A DNA stretch of 24,574 nucleotides. Source: Actinomycetes bacterium (lineage in GTDB: Bacteria; Actinomycetota; Actinomycetes; Mycobacteriales; Mycobacteriaceae). Where the stretch lies: contig JAEYMI010000053.1 of NCBI GenBank assembly GCA_023461275.1, positions 1 to 24,574 of the forward strand, in the 5' to 3' direction. Made by a program: the position numbers and the translations under genes. The notes below the pieces were generated by a model. That model was not told the origin of the DNA. It did no database searches and saw nothing but the letters and a program-made list of their open reading frames with translations. Of the stretch, positions 7,484 through 14,748 are shown piece by piece (the stretch's first letter is position 1; each line of letters opens with the position of its first letter).

Positions 7484-7615
7484 CTGCGTCGCCTCTGTTC
7501 TCTCCCAGCGCGACCGACTGTGGGCGCGCATCCACCACTGCACAACGCTAGACCCGACGAGCCGGTTCCCGGTCGTTTCGGCGAACCAACCACCTGTTGA
7601 ACCTCGCTCCGGCAA

Positions 7616-8359
7616 CTACCGGGCCGGGCGCCGACGACGCCGAATGCCTGCCGCGCGTGCGGCGTCGACGAGCACATCGACGACCATCTCGACGGTCAGC
7701 CGTCCGGTGAAGGTGTTCTGCTGACTCACGTGATAGCACCCGAACAGCCGAAGCTCCGCATCGCCGCGCCGCAGCGTCGTCTGCGCGCCGTGTCCGAACT
7801 TCGGTCTTGGCCGCGGGATCTCCCACCCGAGTTCGCCGAAGGTGCGTAACGCGACCTGCCAACCGAAGCCGCCAAGCACCACCACCGATCGGACTGTGGG
7901 CGTGAGCAATTCGAGCTCGGCGCGCAGCCAGTGCGCGCATCGGTCACGCTCGTCGACGGTCGGTTTGTTCTCCGGCGGTGCGCAATGCACGGGTGCGGTC
8001 ATCCGCACGCCCGAGGGCCTGGTCCCGTCGTCGATCGACAACGACGTCGGCTGGTTGGCCAGACCGGCGCGATAGAGGGCGTCGAATAGTACGTCGCCGC
8101 TGCGGTCGCCGGTGAACATCCGGCCGGTCCGATTGGCGCCATGCGCGGCGGGAGCCAGGCCGACGATCAGCACCTTCGCATCGACCGGACCGAATCCGGG
8201 AACCGGCCTGCCCCAATAGGTTTCACCGATGAATGCAGCACGCTTGTCCCGCGCCACCTGCTCCCGCCACGCCACCAGACGCGGACACGCCCGGCACTCG
8301 ATCAGCTCGGCGTCGAGGTCTGCCAGCGTGGTGACGCCGACGATTCTGGAGCGCGACAT
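7616..8359 (-). CDS. udgB: Family 5 uracil-DNA glycosylase (UdgB type)
   Basis: This 247-residue base-excision repair enzyme removes uracil, and in this family also hypoxanthine and other deaminated bases, from DNA. Four cysteines for an iron-sulfur cluster are present: C22 and C25 (CRACP), C126 and C141. Motif A is GLAPAAHGANRTGRMFTGD (67-85), with the Ala in place of the usual catalytic polar residue that marks family 5. Motif B is HVSQQNTFTGRLT near the C-terminus. ATG 8359 is favoured since upstream codons overlap the kinase gene and show no family signature. It follows the kinase gene by four bases, in a DNA-repair operon with recR. Confidence 0.93.
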   Translation of the reverse strand: MSRSRIVGVTTLADLDAELIECRACPRLVAWREQVARDKRAAFIGETYWGRPVPGFGPVDAKVLIVGLAPAAHGANRTGRMFTGDRSGDVLFDALYRAGLANQPTSLSIDDGTRPSGVRMTAPVHCAPPENKPTVDERDRCAHWLRAELELLTPTVRSVVVLGGFGWQVALRTFGELGWEIPRPRPKFGHGAQTTLRRGDAELRLFGCYHVSQQNTFTGRLTVEMVVDVLVDAARAAGIRRRRRPAR

Positions 8360-8363
8360 CGGG

Positions 8364-8933
8364 TCAGTCCAGCACCCGGCAGCGTTCTCGTGTCCGGTCA
8401 ACGGCGAACCATCCACGCTCGAACCGCTGCCACCGCGCCAACTCGTCCCGAGCGTCTTCGCCATCGCGAGAAACGGTGCGCGCCAAGCGTTCCTCGGCGG
8501 TTCCGCCGTCGAGCCAGAAGGCGTAGGTCAAATGGTCGGCGATGCGACGTCGCGCCGAGGACACCCCTTCGATGACCAACAGCGGCTCCCATTTCAGCCA
8601 CAGCGGTCGACCCAGTTCGGGTACCCCGTCGCGCCACACGCGCGGTCGGTATCGGTAGTCGCGTCGTCGGATAAAGGCATGCAGCACATGGGTTTCCAGC
8701 TCCGCCCACCACGACACCGGGTCATTCCAGGTGGCGAAGTCGTCGGTGCGGATCAGCACCACGCCGGTACCGCGCGCCCGGATCCGGGCCACGAGTTCGT
8801 CTGCGACAGTAGACTTTCCGGCGCCCGATGGCCCGTCGATGGCGACGATGCCGGACACCATCTCGGCCGCATAGTCGTCGAGAACCGACGCCAACTCCGG
8901 CGTCAGCACACCTGACACAGGCACCACAACCAT
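8364..8933 (-). CDS. Uridine kinase-like P-loop NTPase
   Basis: The product has 189 residues. A Walker A motif GPSGAGKST is at 34-42, and RTDDF, typical of the uridine kinase/phosphoribulokinase group, is about 20 residues further on. VIEGVSSARR follows the lid region, as in uridine kinases. The C-terminal half is short compared with true uridine kinases, so the substrate is not certain; a nucleoside or related small molecule is possible. A shorter start at an internal ATG (residue 25) is possible. It begins one base after the recR stop codon and ends four bases before the glycosylase gene, so it is probably translationally coupled in the same operon. Confidence 0.8.
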   Translation of the reverse strand: MVVVPVSGVLTPELASVLDDYAAEMVSGIVAIDGPSGAGKSTVADELVARIRARGTGVVLIRTDDFATWNDPVSWWAELETHVLHAFIRRRDYRYRPRVWRDGVPELGRPLWLKWEPLLVIEGVSSARRRIADHLTYAFWLDGGTAEERLARTVSRDGEDARDELARWQRFERGWFAVDRTRERCRVLD

Positions 8934-8934
8934 C

Positions 8935-9546
8935 TCAGGCGAGTACTCGACGACCCGACAATGCCCGACCCAACGTCAACTCGTCGGCGAACTCGAGATC
9001 GCCACCCATCGGCAGACCCGACGCCAGACGCGTCACCGACAGTCCCGGGAAATCCTTGAGCATCCGCAGTAGGTAGGTAGCTGTCGCTTCGCCCTCGGTG
9101 TTGGGGTCGGTGGCCACGATGATCTCGGTGACGTCGACGCCGTCGTCCTGGTTGGCGAGGCGCTTGAGCAGCTCCCGGATGCGTAGCTGGTCGGGTCCGA
9201 CCCCCGACAACGGGTCGAGCGCACCGCCGAGCACGTGATAGCGGCCGTGGAACTCCTTGGTCCGCTCGATGGCATGCACGTCCTTGGGCTCTTCGACGAC
9301 GCAGATCTTGGTCGCGTCGCGTCGGGCGTCGGAACAGATCCGGCACAGTCGGTTGGCCGAGACGTTGCCGCATTCGGCGCAGAAGGTGACGTCGTCGCGG
9401 ACGTGGATCAGCGCGGCGACGAGCCGGTCGATCTCCTTGTTCTCCACGCCGAGTAGGTGGAAGGCGATGCGCTGGGCACCTTTGGGACCGAGCCCGGGTT
9501 GCTTGGCGAGCTCGTCGATCAGGTCCTGGATCGGTCCCTCATACAT
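8935..9546 (-). CDS. recR: Recombination mediator protein RecR
   Basis: This 203-residue protein has the standard RecR length. The N-terminal helix-hairpin-helix region contains KQPGLGPKGAQRIAFHLL. A zinc finger follows with cysteines 56, 59, 68 and 71 (CAECGNVSANRLCRIC). The Toprim domain starts at ICVVEEPKDVHAIE and includes ATDPNTEGEATATYL. The C-terminal LASGLPMGGDLEFADELTLGRAL is typical. RecR acts with RecF/RecO to load RecA at gaps. It starts six bases after ybaB, an arrangement conserved in most bacteria. Confidence 0.98.
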   Translation of the reverse strand: MYEGPIQDLIDELAKQPGLGPKGAQRIAFHLLGVENKEIDRLVAALIHVRDDVTFCAECGNVSANRLCRICSDARRDATKICVVEEPKDVHAIERTKEFHGRYHVLGGALDPLSGVGPDQLRIRELLKRLANQDDGVDVTEIIVATDPNTEGEATATYLLRMLKDFPGLSVTRLASGLPMGGDLEFADELTLGRALSGRRVLA

Positions 9547-9552
9547 CGGTGG

Positions 9553-9918
9553 TCAGCCGAGCCCGGGGATGCCGCCGCCCAGACCGCCGGCGAGCGGACC
9601 CATCTTGTCCTGGGTGAGATCGTCGCGCTTGGTGGCCAGGTCGTTGAGCGCGCCGAGCACCAGGTCTTGCAGGGTCTCGACGTCGTCGGCGTCGACGACC
9701 TTGGGGTCGATGGTGACCGCGGTGATCTCGCCGGCGCCGGTTCCGGTCACGGTGACCAGGCCGTTTCCGGCGGTTCCGGTGATCTCGGTGGCCGCGATCT
9801 CGTTCTGCGCGGCCAGCAACTGGGCCTGCATCTGCTGCGCCTGGGCGAGCAGGCCGGCCATCGGATTGTCGCCGCCGCCACCGCCGAACAGGGCGCTGGG
9901 GTCGAAAGGTTGATTCAC
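9553..9918 (-). CDS. ybaB: YbaB/EbfC-family nucleoid-associated protein
   Basis: This 121-residue DNA-binding protein has the YbaB core: LLAQAQQMQAQLLAAQNEIA, then a beta region GLVTVTGTGAGEITAVTIDP, then VETLQDLVLGALNDLATK. An N-terminal Gly-rich stretch (FGGGGGDNP) and a C-terminal LAGGLGGGIPGLG are lineage-type extensions. GTG 9918 was chosen because VNQPFDPSALFGG fits the family N-terminus and codons further up are not conserved-looking. It is the first gene of the operon ybaB-recR-kinase-udgB. The roughly 60 bases up to the Imm10-like gene presumably hold its promoter. Confidence 0.95.
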   Translation of the reverse strand: MNQPFDPSALFGGGGGDNPMAGLLAQAQQMQAQLLAAQNEIAATEITGTAGNGLVTVTGTGAGEITAVTIDPKVVDADDVETLQDLVLGALNDLATKRDDLTQDKMGPLAGGLGGGIPGLG

Positions 9919-9979
9919 ACGGCCCAGGGTAGTCGGCGCCCGGCGGCTGGGCTGGGGCGACACTCAGCCGCCATCGAAC

Positions 9980-10336
9980 TCAGCGCAGCAGGCGATCGAC
10001 GTGCTCGGCGAGTTCGTCGACGCTGGTGTCCGAGCCGGGGCTGACCACGAACGAGAGCACCTCGTCGCCGAAGAGGCGCGCGGCTCGTCGATTCAGGGCG
10101 AATTCGAACCGGTCGTCCTCGACGCGACGCCACTGCGTGATGCCACCGAAGACTGGAGCCGACGCCCCGGTGGTGACGCAGTGCTCGTCGGATCGCGGCC
10201 CGCCGACCAGGTCGCGCTGGATCTGGAAACACGCGTCCGACTCGTCGTCGATGAACACGACCGCCTCGCACCCCAGGTCGGGATGGCGTTCGTAGGTGGC
10301 GCGGATGGTCACGGGGTCAGGGTAGTTGACGCTCAT
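9980..10336 (-). CDS. Imm10-like small protein (orphan immunity-type)
   Basis: This is a 118-residue soluble protein. The segment ACFQIQRDL, followed by DEHCVTTGASAPVFGGITQW and then FEFALNRRAARLFG, matches the layout I recall for the Immunity protein 10 family: an IQR helix, a Cys and Gly-Gly-containing strand, a W, and an L-rich strand followed by an AA helix. Imm10 proteins usually neutralise polymorphic toxins, but no toxin gene is visible within the window. Its ATG overlaps the response regulator stop as ATGA (10333-10336), so it is probably co-translated with the two-component system and may have a regulatory role instead. The assignment is by pattern only. Confidence 0.5.
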   Translation of the reverse strand: MSVNYPDPVTIRATYERHPDLGCEAVVFIDDESDACFQIQRDLVGGPRSDEHCVTTGASAPVFGGITQWRRVEDDRFEFALNRRAARLFGDEVLSFVVSPGSDTSVDELAEHVDRLLR

Positions 10337-10989
10337 AGCTCGTCGACGGTGATAAGTCCGTCCTGAAGAGCGCGAGCGACCAGCGCGGCCTTGGTGGCGG
10401 CGGGACGTCCGACACTCGCGTACTTGGTGCGAATCCGGCCAAGATGTGTCTTCACCGTGCCCGCAGTGATGAAGAGCCGCTTGCCCACGAGCTCCTGCGA
10501 GTCAGCCTGAAACCAACTGATCAAGACTTCTCGTTCCCGGTCGGACAGGCGTGGCCGCAGGCTTCGGGTGTCGTCGGTCATCGCTTTGGCCATCGTCGGA
10601 CCCAGATACGGCTGGTCCGTGCCCGCCGCCCGGATCGCCGCGATCAGGTGCTCGCGCCCCTCCCCCTTGGACAGATAGGTCACCGCTCCGAGGTCGAGAC
10701 ACTCCATCACGATGCCGCTCGCGGTGTGCTGGGAGAACACGATCACCCGCAGTCCGCGGTCACACAGGCGGCGTAGTGCACCGAGTTCTGGTGCACCGGA
10801 ATCGAGTTGGAGATCGAAGATCACCACATCGCTGTCCGGCGTTACGGATTCGAACTCGTCGACACTCGCGAATGCTCCACTGATTCCGATCGGCGGGTCG
10901 GCCTGCGCGCACCATGTCGCGATGCCGTCGTGGATGACTGCGTGATCGTCAATCATGGAGATCCGCAACGACCGATTGTCGACGCTCAT
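10333..10989 (-). CDS. NarL/FixJ-type response regulator
   Basis: The protein has 218 residues. The receiver domain has acidic pocket D14-D15 (MIDDHAVIHDGI), phosphoacceptor D59 (VVIFDLQL), a conserved Ser at S85 and Lys at K108 (YLSKGEG). The LuxR-type HTH is C-terminal: LSDREREVLISWFQADSQEL, then GKRLFITAGTVKTHLGRIRTKY. This fits a DNA-binding regulator controlled by a DesK/NarX-type kinase. ATG 10989 overlaps the kinase stop codon as ATGA, and its own stop overlaps the next start, so kinase, regulator and Imm10-like protein are probably made in fixed ratio. Upstream in-frame codons lie inside the kinase repeat tail and are unlikely to be used. Confidence 0.93.
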   Translation of the reverse strand: MSVDNRSLRISMIDDHAVIHDGIATWCAQADPPIGISGAFASVDEFESVTPDSDVVIFDLQLDSGAPELGALRRLCDRGLRVIVFSQHTASGIVMECLDLGAVTYLSKGEGREHLIAAIRAAGTDQPYLGPTMAKAMTDDTRSLRPRLSDREREVLISWFQADSQELVGKRLFITAGTVKTHLGRIRTKYASVGRPAATKAALVARALQDGLITVDEL

Positions 10990-13286
10990 TGTCGCTGTCC
11001 TTCCACCGAACGTCCTTCCACCGAATATCCCTCCACCGCAGGTGTGATGGGCGACGTGAGCTCTAGCCATGTCAAGGTCTCGGTTGTCGCCGGTACCACG
11101 CCCAGCGTCGACGCGACCTCCTCAACCGTATCCGCGTCGATGTCGCCGACGACGCTGACCGTGACGGAACCGGAATCCCCGGAACCGTGATCAGCGGTGC
11201 AGACGATCCGCGCATGACTGCGACATCCGCTGAGACAAAGAGTGATTCCGAGCATGAGTCGATCCCGTACCGCGGTGTCGACGTCGGGCAGCGCCGAGCC
11301 GGCATCGACAGTGACCGTCACGCCGCGTTCCTCGGCCGCGGCGATCGCCGGATGCATGTCGGCGAGGAGCGCGTGATCGCGATTGTCGGCCTGGGCGAAG
11401 AGACGTCGCAGCCGGGCATCCTCGATGAGCGCGGCCATCCGAACGTCCGGATCTGCCGGATCGGTGGTCGGATCACGTAGCCGTTGTAGCAGTGGAATCA
11501 GAGTGCGTTGCAGCTGCGCATACTGCGACCGGACGTCGTCGGCGATTGCCCTTTCGCTGGTGTCCTGCGCGATCCGCTCGACGCCCGCATCCGTGACGTT
11601 CTTGGCGGTTTGCGCGGCTCGCGAGAGGTACGTGGTGAACACCAGCGCCAGGCCCTGGATCAGCGCCACGCTGGCGAGGTTATAGCCCAGAGCCGCAACG
11701 GTTTCACGGGTCGGTGACGCGACGAGGAGTACGGTCGACCCGACAGCCCAGTAGCCGATCAGGGCCGCTGAGGCGATGCGACTGGGTTGTCGGTAGACGA
11801 GTGCGGTCACAGCCCATCCCAGCGCCCACAACGCCCAGTTCGCACCGGTTGTCAGTTCAGCGCGCGGCAACAGAAGGACTTGAATCGGCACGATGCCGAC
11901 CAGTCCCACATACGCGATCCACCGCCACCACGGCGACACGTCTTTGACCAATGCGCACGCGGCCACCGCGATACACCCGAGTGCTGTTGCAGCGAGGGCG
12001 ATTTCGATGGACCACCAGTCGTGGCCCGCGATCGCCTGCGACGACTGCAGAACGACCACCACGGCAATCGCGACCAACCCGAAGCCGAGACCCCGCAACA
12101 ATCGTTCCAGGAGTGCGGACCCGTCAACCGTTTGCGACATCTCGGCCGGTCCGGATAAGTCGCTCCAACTCAGAGTGACCGCGGTGCCGTCCCCGGGGTT
12201 GCTTCGTACAGCCGCGTGCCCACCGACGTTCTCGAGCCGACCGAGAATTGATCTACGCACCCCGAAACGGGCTGCGACACGGTCGGATTCGACGTCAAAC
12301 CCCACGCCGTCGTCGCTGATTTCCACCACATTCCGGCCAACGACCACTGTCACCGACGTCGCGTCGGCATGTCGATCGACGTTGACCAGCGCCTCCCCGG
12401 CCGCGCCGACAATCGCGTCGGCGATGTCACGGTCAATGGTGAGACGATCAGGTCCGGTCATCATGACCGGGGTGCGAACGGTGGCGCAGAGGCTCGCGAG
12501 CTTACCCATCAGTTCAATCGGTTCGGCCTGCGGACCACCCTGCGTGGCGAACGTGGCAATGGCCGCCAGGTCGCGGTCAACCTGGTGCGCGAGCACCTCC
12601 CGACGGGTCACCGACCCAGTACCCACCATGAGCAAGGTCGACGCCGCGGTGTCGTGCATCAGGGCACACTGGCGCAGCGCCTGCCGGCGGCGGGCCGCTG
12701 CGACCGTACGGGCGACCTCCTGCTCGGCAGCGCCCGCCAACACGGCGTCGGTGACTGTGGCGGCGCGAACCACCATGTGGTGGCAGATCGATACCAGCAC
12801 CCATTCGACAACCAGGAAGTCCAGACTGAACATCGCCCACGGCGGACCTGCACCTGACGTCCGCACGACACCGATCGACCATGCGACGATGACCACCGCC
12901 GCGGCCGGACCAGACCACCGCGGCGGGTATGCGAGCCCGAACGCAATGACAGCCGTTCCGGCAACAGCGAGCATAGCGCTTGCGCCGGAAAGGAATTCGG
13001 TGGTCGAGACCAGTAGCGGCGTCGATACCAGATAGGCCGCGACCACCGCGAGATCGGCCACGGACCAGCCAACGCCGCGACGTCGGGACAGGAGACGTCC
13101 GGCGCCCCACGTCGCGAGCGCAAGGGTCAGAACCGTTCCATACCGCGGCGCTCCACCCTCGACGACGTAGAAGACGGCGACCGCGACCATCACCGAGTTC
13201 AGCGTCGTCGTGGCAATGAGTTCGGCGTCGCGTTCGATAACACGGATGGTCTCTCCGGCCGGTGAAGCCTCTAGCGACCGACCCAT
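10986..13286 (-). CDS. Double-module membrane sensor histidine kinase (second module degenerate)
   Basis: The protein has 766 residues. ATG 13286 was chosen for its strong GGAGG five bases upstream. Module one: about six membrane segments (26-180), a DesK-type phosphoacceptor region LMHDTAASTLL with H211, an N-box EALVNVDRHA (N302, H306), and a G-box DDGVGFD (from 325) followed by NPGDGTAVTLSW. Module two repeats the layout: about six membrane segments (398-555), a helical dimerisation-like region (560-605) without the expected histidine, and an ATPase-like C-terminus with no N-box or DxGxG motif. The second half is therefore probably a pseudokinase or sensing module. The C-terminus has three VEGxS-type repeats. 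The regulator gene follows with an ATGA overlap. The signal is unknown. Confidence 0.88.
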   Translation of the reverse strand: MGRSLEASPAGETIRVIERDAELIATTTLNSVMVAVAVFYVVEGGAPRYGTVLTLALATWGAGRLLSRRRGVGWSVADLAVVAAYLVSTPLLVSTTEFLSGASAMLAVAGTAVIAFGLAYPPRWSGPAAAVVIVAWSIGVVRTSGAGPPWAMFSLDFLVVEWVLVSICHHMVVRAATVTDAVLAGAAEQEVARTVAAARRRQALRQCALMHDTAASTLLMVGTGSVTRREVLAHQVDRDLAAIATFATQGGPQAEPIELMGKLASLCATVRTPVMMTGPDRLTIDRDIADAIVGAAGEALVNVDRHADATSVTVVVGRNVVEISDDGVGFDVESDRVAARFGVRRSILGRLENVGGHAAVRSNPGDGTAVTLSWSDLSGPAEMSQTVDGSALLERLLRGLGFGLVAIAVVVVLQSSQAIAGHDWWSIEIALAATALGCIAVAACALVKDVSPWWRWIAYVGLVGIVPIQVLLLPRAELTTGANWALWALGWAVTALVYRQPSRIASAALIGYWAVGSTVLLVASPTRETVAALGYNLASVALIQGLALVFTTYLSRAAQTAKNVTDAGVERIAQDTSERAIADDVRSQYAQLQRTLIPLLQRLRDPTTDPADPDVRMAALIEDARLRRLFAQADNRDHALLADMHPAIAAAEERGVTVTVDAGSALPDVDTAVRDRLMLGITLCLSGCRSHARIVCTADHGSGDSGSVTVSVVGDIDADTVEEVASTLGVVPATTETLTWLELTSPITPAVEGYSVEGRSVEGQRQ
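10998..11042 (-). repeat. Three in-frame 15-bp repeats at the sensor kinase C-terminus
   Basis: Units at 10998-11012, 11013-11027 and 11028-11042 share tcc(t/c)tccaccg(a/c)a. On the minus strand they encode VEGYS-VEGRS-VEGQR just before the stop. The copies are nearly identical, which suggests recent expansion by slippage. Confidence 0.85.
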
Positions 13287-13343
13287 CGCAACCTCCGCAT
13301 CGAACACATGACCCGCAATGGCCAGCCAAGTCCGCGTCGTCAC

Positions 13344-13379
13344 GATACTTCGGCGGAGGCGATCGCCGATCAGATACTT
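13344..13379. promoter_or_regulatory. Candidate regulator site in the divergent intergenic region
   Basis: GATACTT occurs as a direct repeat (13344-13350 and 13373-13379), spaced 29 bases, and flanks a perfect palindrome GGCGATCGCC (13358-13367). The stretch lies between the sensor kinase operon and the divergent small membrane gene, where a control site for the response regulator would be expected. Short palindromes are frequent at this GC content, so support is weak. No convincing -35/-10 pair was found in the remaining intergenic bases 13287-13496. Confidence 0.25.
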
Positions 13380-13496
13380 GTCCGCCAATTCTCGGTTGGG
13401 TGTCTGCCGATCGGGAGATACCACTCGCCTGCCATGTCGATGTTCTATCGATCTCGCGGCACGGACGTGCCCGTTCCACACCGAAAGGCTTGGGGA

Positions 13497-13847
13497 ATGC
13501 CGTATCAGCTGACCGGCCTCCTGCTGGCACTCTTCAACATCTTTGTCCCCGTTGCCTGGATCGTGATTGGTCTCATGGTCGGCGGTGTGTTCAATCGCAC
13601 CGTCGGCGTCTGTATGGCTCTTGTGGCCGGGCTCGCATGGTTGGGCGTCCTCTGGTATCAGTTCGTCGGAGGTAAGGGTGGAATCCGCTATGTGCTGTCG
13701 ACTCTCGACAACCCAGCCGGGGCACCGGGCTATTCACCTAAGTCGCCACCGTGGTGGCTGCCATCGGAACACGTTGTCCTGGTGATCATCGCCCTCGTTG
13801 CATCGTTCCTTGTTGTCGTGGTCTTCGACCGCGCCTCAACCCACTGA
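13497..13847 (+). CDS. Small membrane protein, unknown function
   Basis: This 116-residue protein has three hydrophobic segments: about residues 5-28 (LTGLLLALFNIFVPVAWIVIG), 34-52 (VGVCMALVAGLAWLGVLWY) and 92-110 (HVVLVIIALVASFLVVVVF). A Gly/Pro-rich loop lies between the second and third. ATG 13497 was chosen because AAAGG lies about eight bases upstream and it places the first membrane helix at the N-terminus; in-frame ATGs at 13434 and 13440 lack a well-placed site. I recognise no family. It is the first of three closely spaced small genes divergent from the sensor kinase operon. Confidence 0.7.
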   Translation: MPYQLTGLLLALFNIFVPVAWIVIGLMVGGVFNRTVGVCMALVAGLAWLGVLWYQFVGGKGGIRYVLSTLDNPAGAPGYSPKSPPWWLPSEHVVLVIIALVASFLVVVVFDRASTH

Positions 13848-13855
13848 GCTGTCAA

Positions 13856-13884
13856 CCCACCGAAACCTCAGCCCACCGAAACCT
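13856..13884 (+). repeat. Short tandem repeat between two small membrane genes
   Basis: CCCACCGAAACCT occurs at 13856-13868 and 13872-13884, a 16-base period. A weaker related copy (aacccactgag) lies just upstream at the end of the preceding gene. It leads into the GGAG ribosome binding site of the next gene. Confidence 0.7.
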
Positions 13885-13894
13885 GGAGTCCCAG

Positions 13895-14368
13895 ATGAGC
13901 CCACTCAATCCCATGGCCAAGCGTGCTGCCGGCGAGGTGGGTGTCACTATCGGCGCAATGTTGGTGTCTGCAGTCGGGGCGCTGTTCGGACTCGTCGTCG
14001 GTGGCATCGTCGCTTTTCCCATCGCATTGGTCTGGAGCTTCATCAAGACAGATCCGGACCCGGCCAAGAGCCTGTCGTTGGACACCGCCTTCTCCAATCT
14101 GGTTGGGCCATGCGCGTTCATCGGCGCGGCCCTGGGCTTCCTGATCCTCGGTGGATGGGTGGTCATCGGCCAGATCGGCCGGCTACTCATCGGGACGACC
14201 CGCCAGATGAACCGCACTGTCAACGGACGGCAATCCGTTCTTGGCGCAGCGGAAGCCGCAGAGCAGGAAGGGCATTCCGCACTTCAGCAACAGGTTGATC
14301 GACACAACGAACGCCTTGCGCTCCGGGACGACGAAGCCGACGACGTGCGTCGACGGCTCGGCGAGTGA
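13895..14368 (+). CDS. Small membrane protein with charged C-terminal helix, unknown function
   Basis: The product has 157 residues. Two membrane segments or hairpins are visible: about residues 15-45 (VTIGAMLVSAVGALFGLVVG, continuing GIVAFPIALVWSF) and 70-98 (PCAFIGAALGFLILGGWVVI). A C-terminal polar region rich in Gln, Glu and Arg (about 105-157) ends RDDEADDVRRRLGE and looks helical, possibly coiled coil. ATG 13895 has GGAG seven bases upstream. It is followed after 13 bases by the next gene and is probably in one transcript with both neighbours. No family was recognised. Confidence 0.75.
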   Translation: MSPLNPMAKRAAGEVGVTIGAMLVSAVGALFGLVVGGIVAFPIALVWSFIKTDPDPAKSLSLDTAFSNLVGPCAFIGAALGFLILGGWVVIGQIGRLLIGTTRQMNRTVNGRQSVLGAAEAAEQEGHSALQQQVDRHNERLALRDDEADDVRRRLGE

Positions 14369-14381
14369 CTCGGGAGGCCAC

Positions 14382-14732
14382 GTGAGCTCACCATCGGACC
14401 CACACAGCAGTCAGATGCCTGCAGCGCAGAACCTCCGCGCAATGGTGCCGGCACGCCCGTCACTGCGTACCCCGTCGTTCTTCGAGAGTACCGAGGCACG
14501 ACGAGTGCGAATTGCGGAGAACGACGCAGCGTTACGAAAGTACAAAGCCGACCTCGAAGCGGTTGTGACTCGGGCAACCAATCGGCATAAGGCCGATGAG
14601 ACGCTCCACGTGATGGGCTTGATCTCTCAGATCGTCGACATGATCCAGGCGGCCGGAATTGATCAGGACCCACTCAAGATGAGATTGGCCGACTCATTGC
14701 TCAACAGACTGATCAACGACGTCGGCCTCTGA
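14382..14732 (+). CDS. Small soluble helical protein, unknown function
   Basis: This 116-residue protein has no membrane segment or signal peptide. The N-terminal ~35 residues are Ser/Pro-rich and probably disordered. The rest is predicted helical by its heptad-like spacing (RRVRIAENDAALRKYKADLE, then LHVMGLISQIVDMI and LRLADSLLNRLINDV-like segments). GTG 14382 was chosen because GGGAGG sits four bases upstream. It closes the three-gene cluster and ends 16 bases before the convergent pseudouridine synthase gene. It could be a cytoplasmic partner of the preceding membrane protein, but this is only context. No family was recognised. Confidence 0.72.
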   Translation: MSSPSDPHSSQMPAAQNLRAMVPARPSLRTPSFFESTEARRVRIAENDAALRKYKADLEAVVTRATNRHKADETLHVMGLISQIVDMIQAAGIDQDPLKMRLADSLLNRLINDVGL

Positions 14733-14748
14733 CCGGCTGCGCTCGCTC

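Noticed and set aside
9980..10336. A toxin partner for the Imm10-like gene
   Set aside because: I looked at both neighbours and on both strands within the window. No large exported protein, LXG, WXG100 or RHS-like sequence was found.
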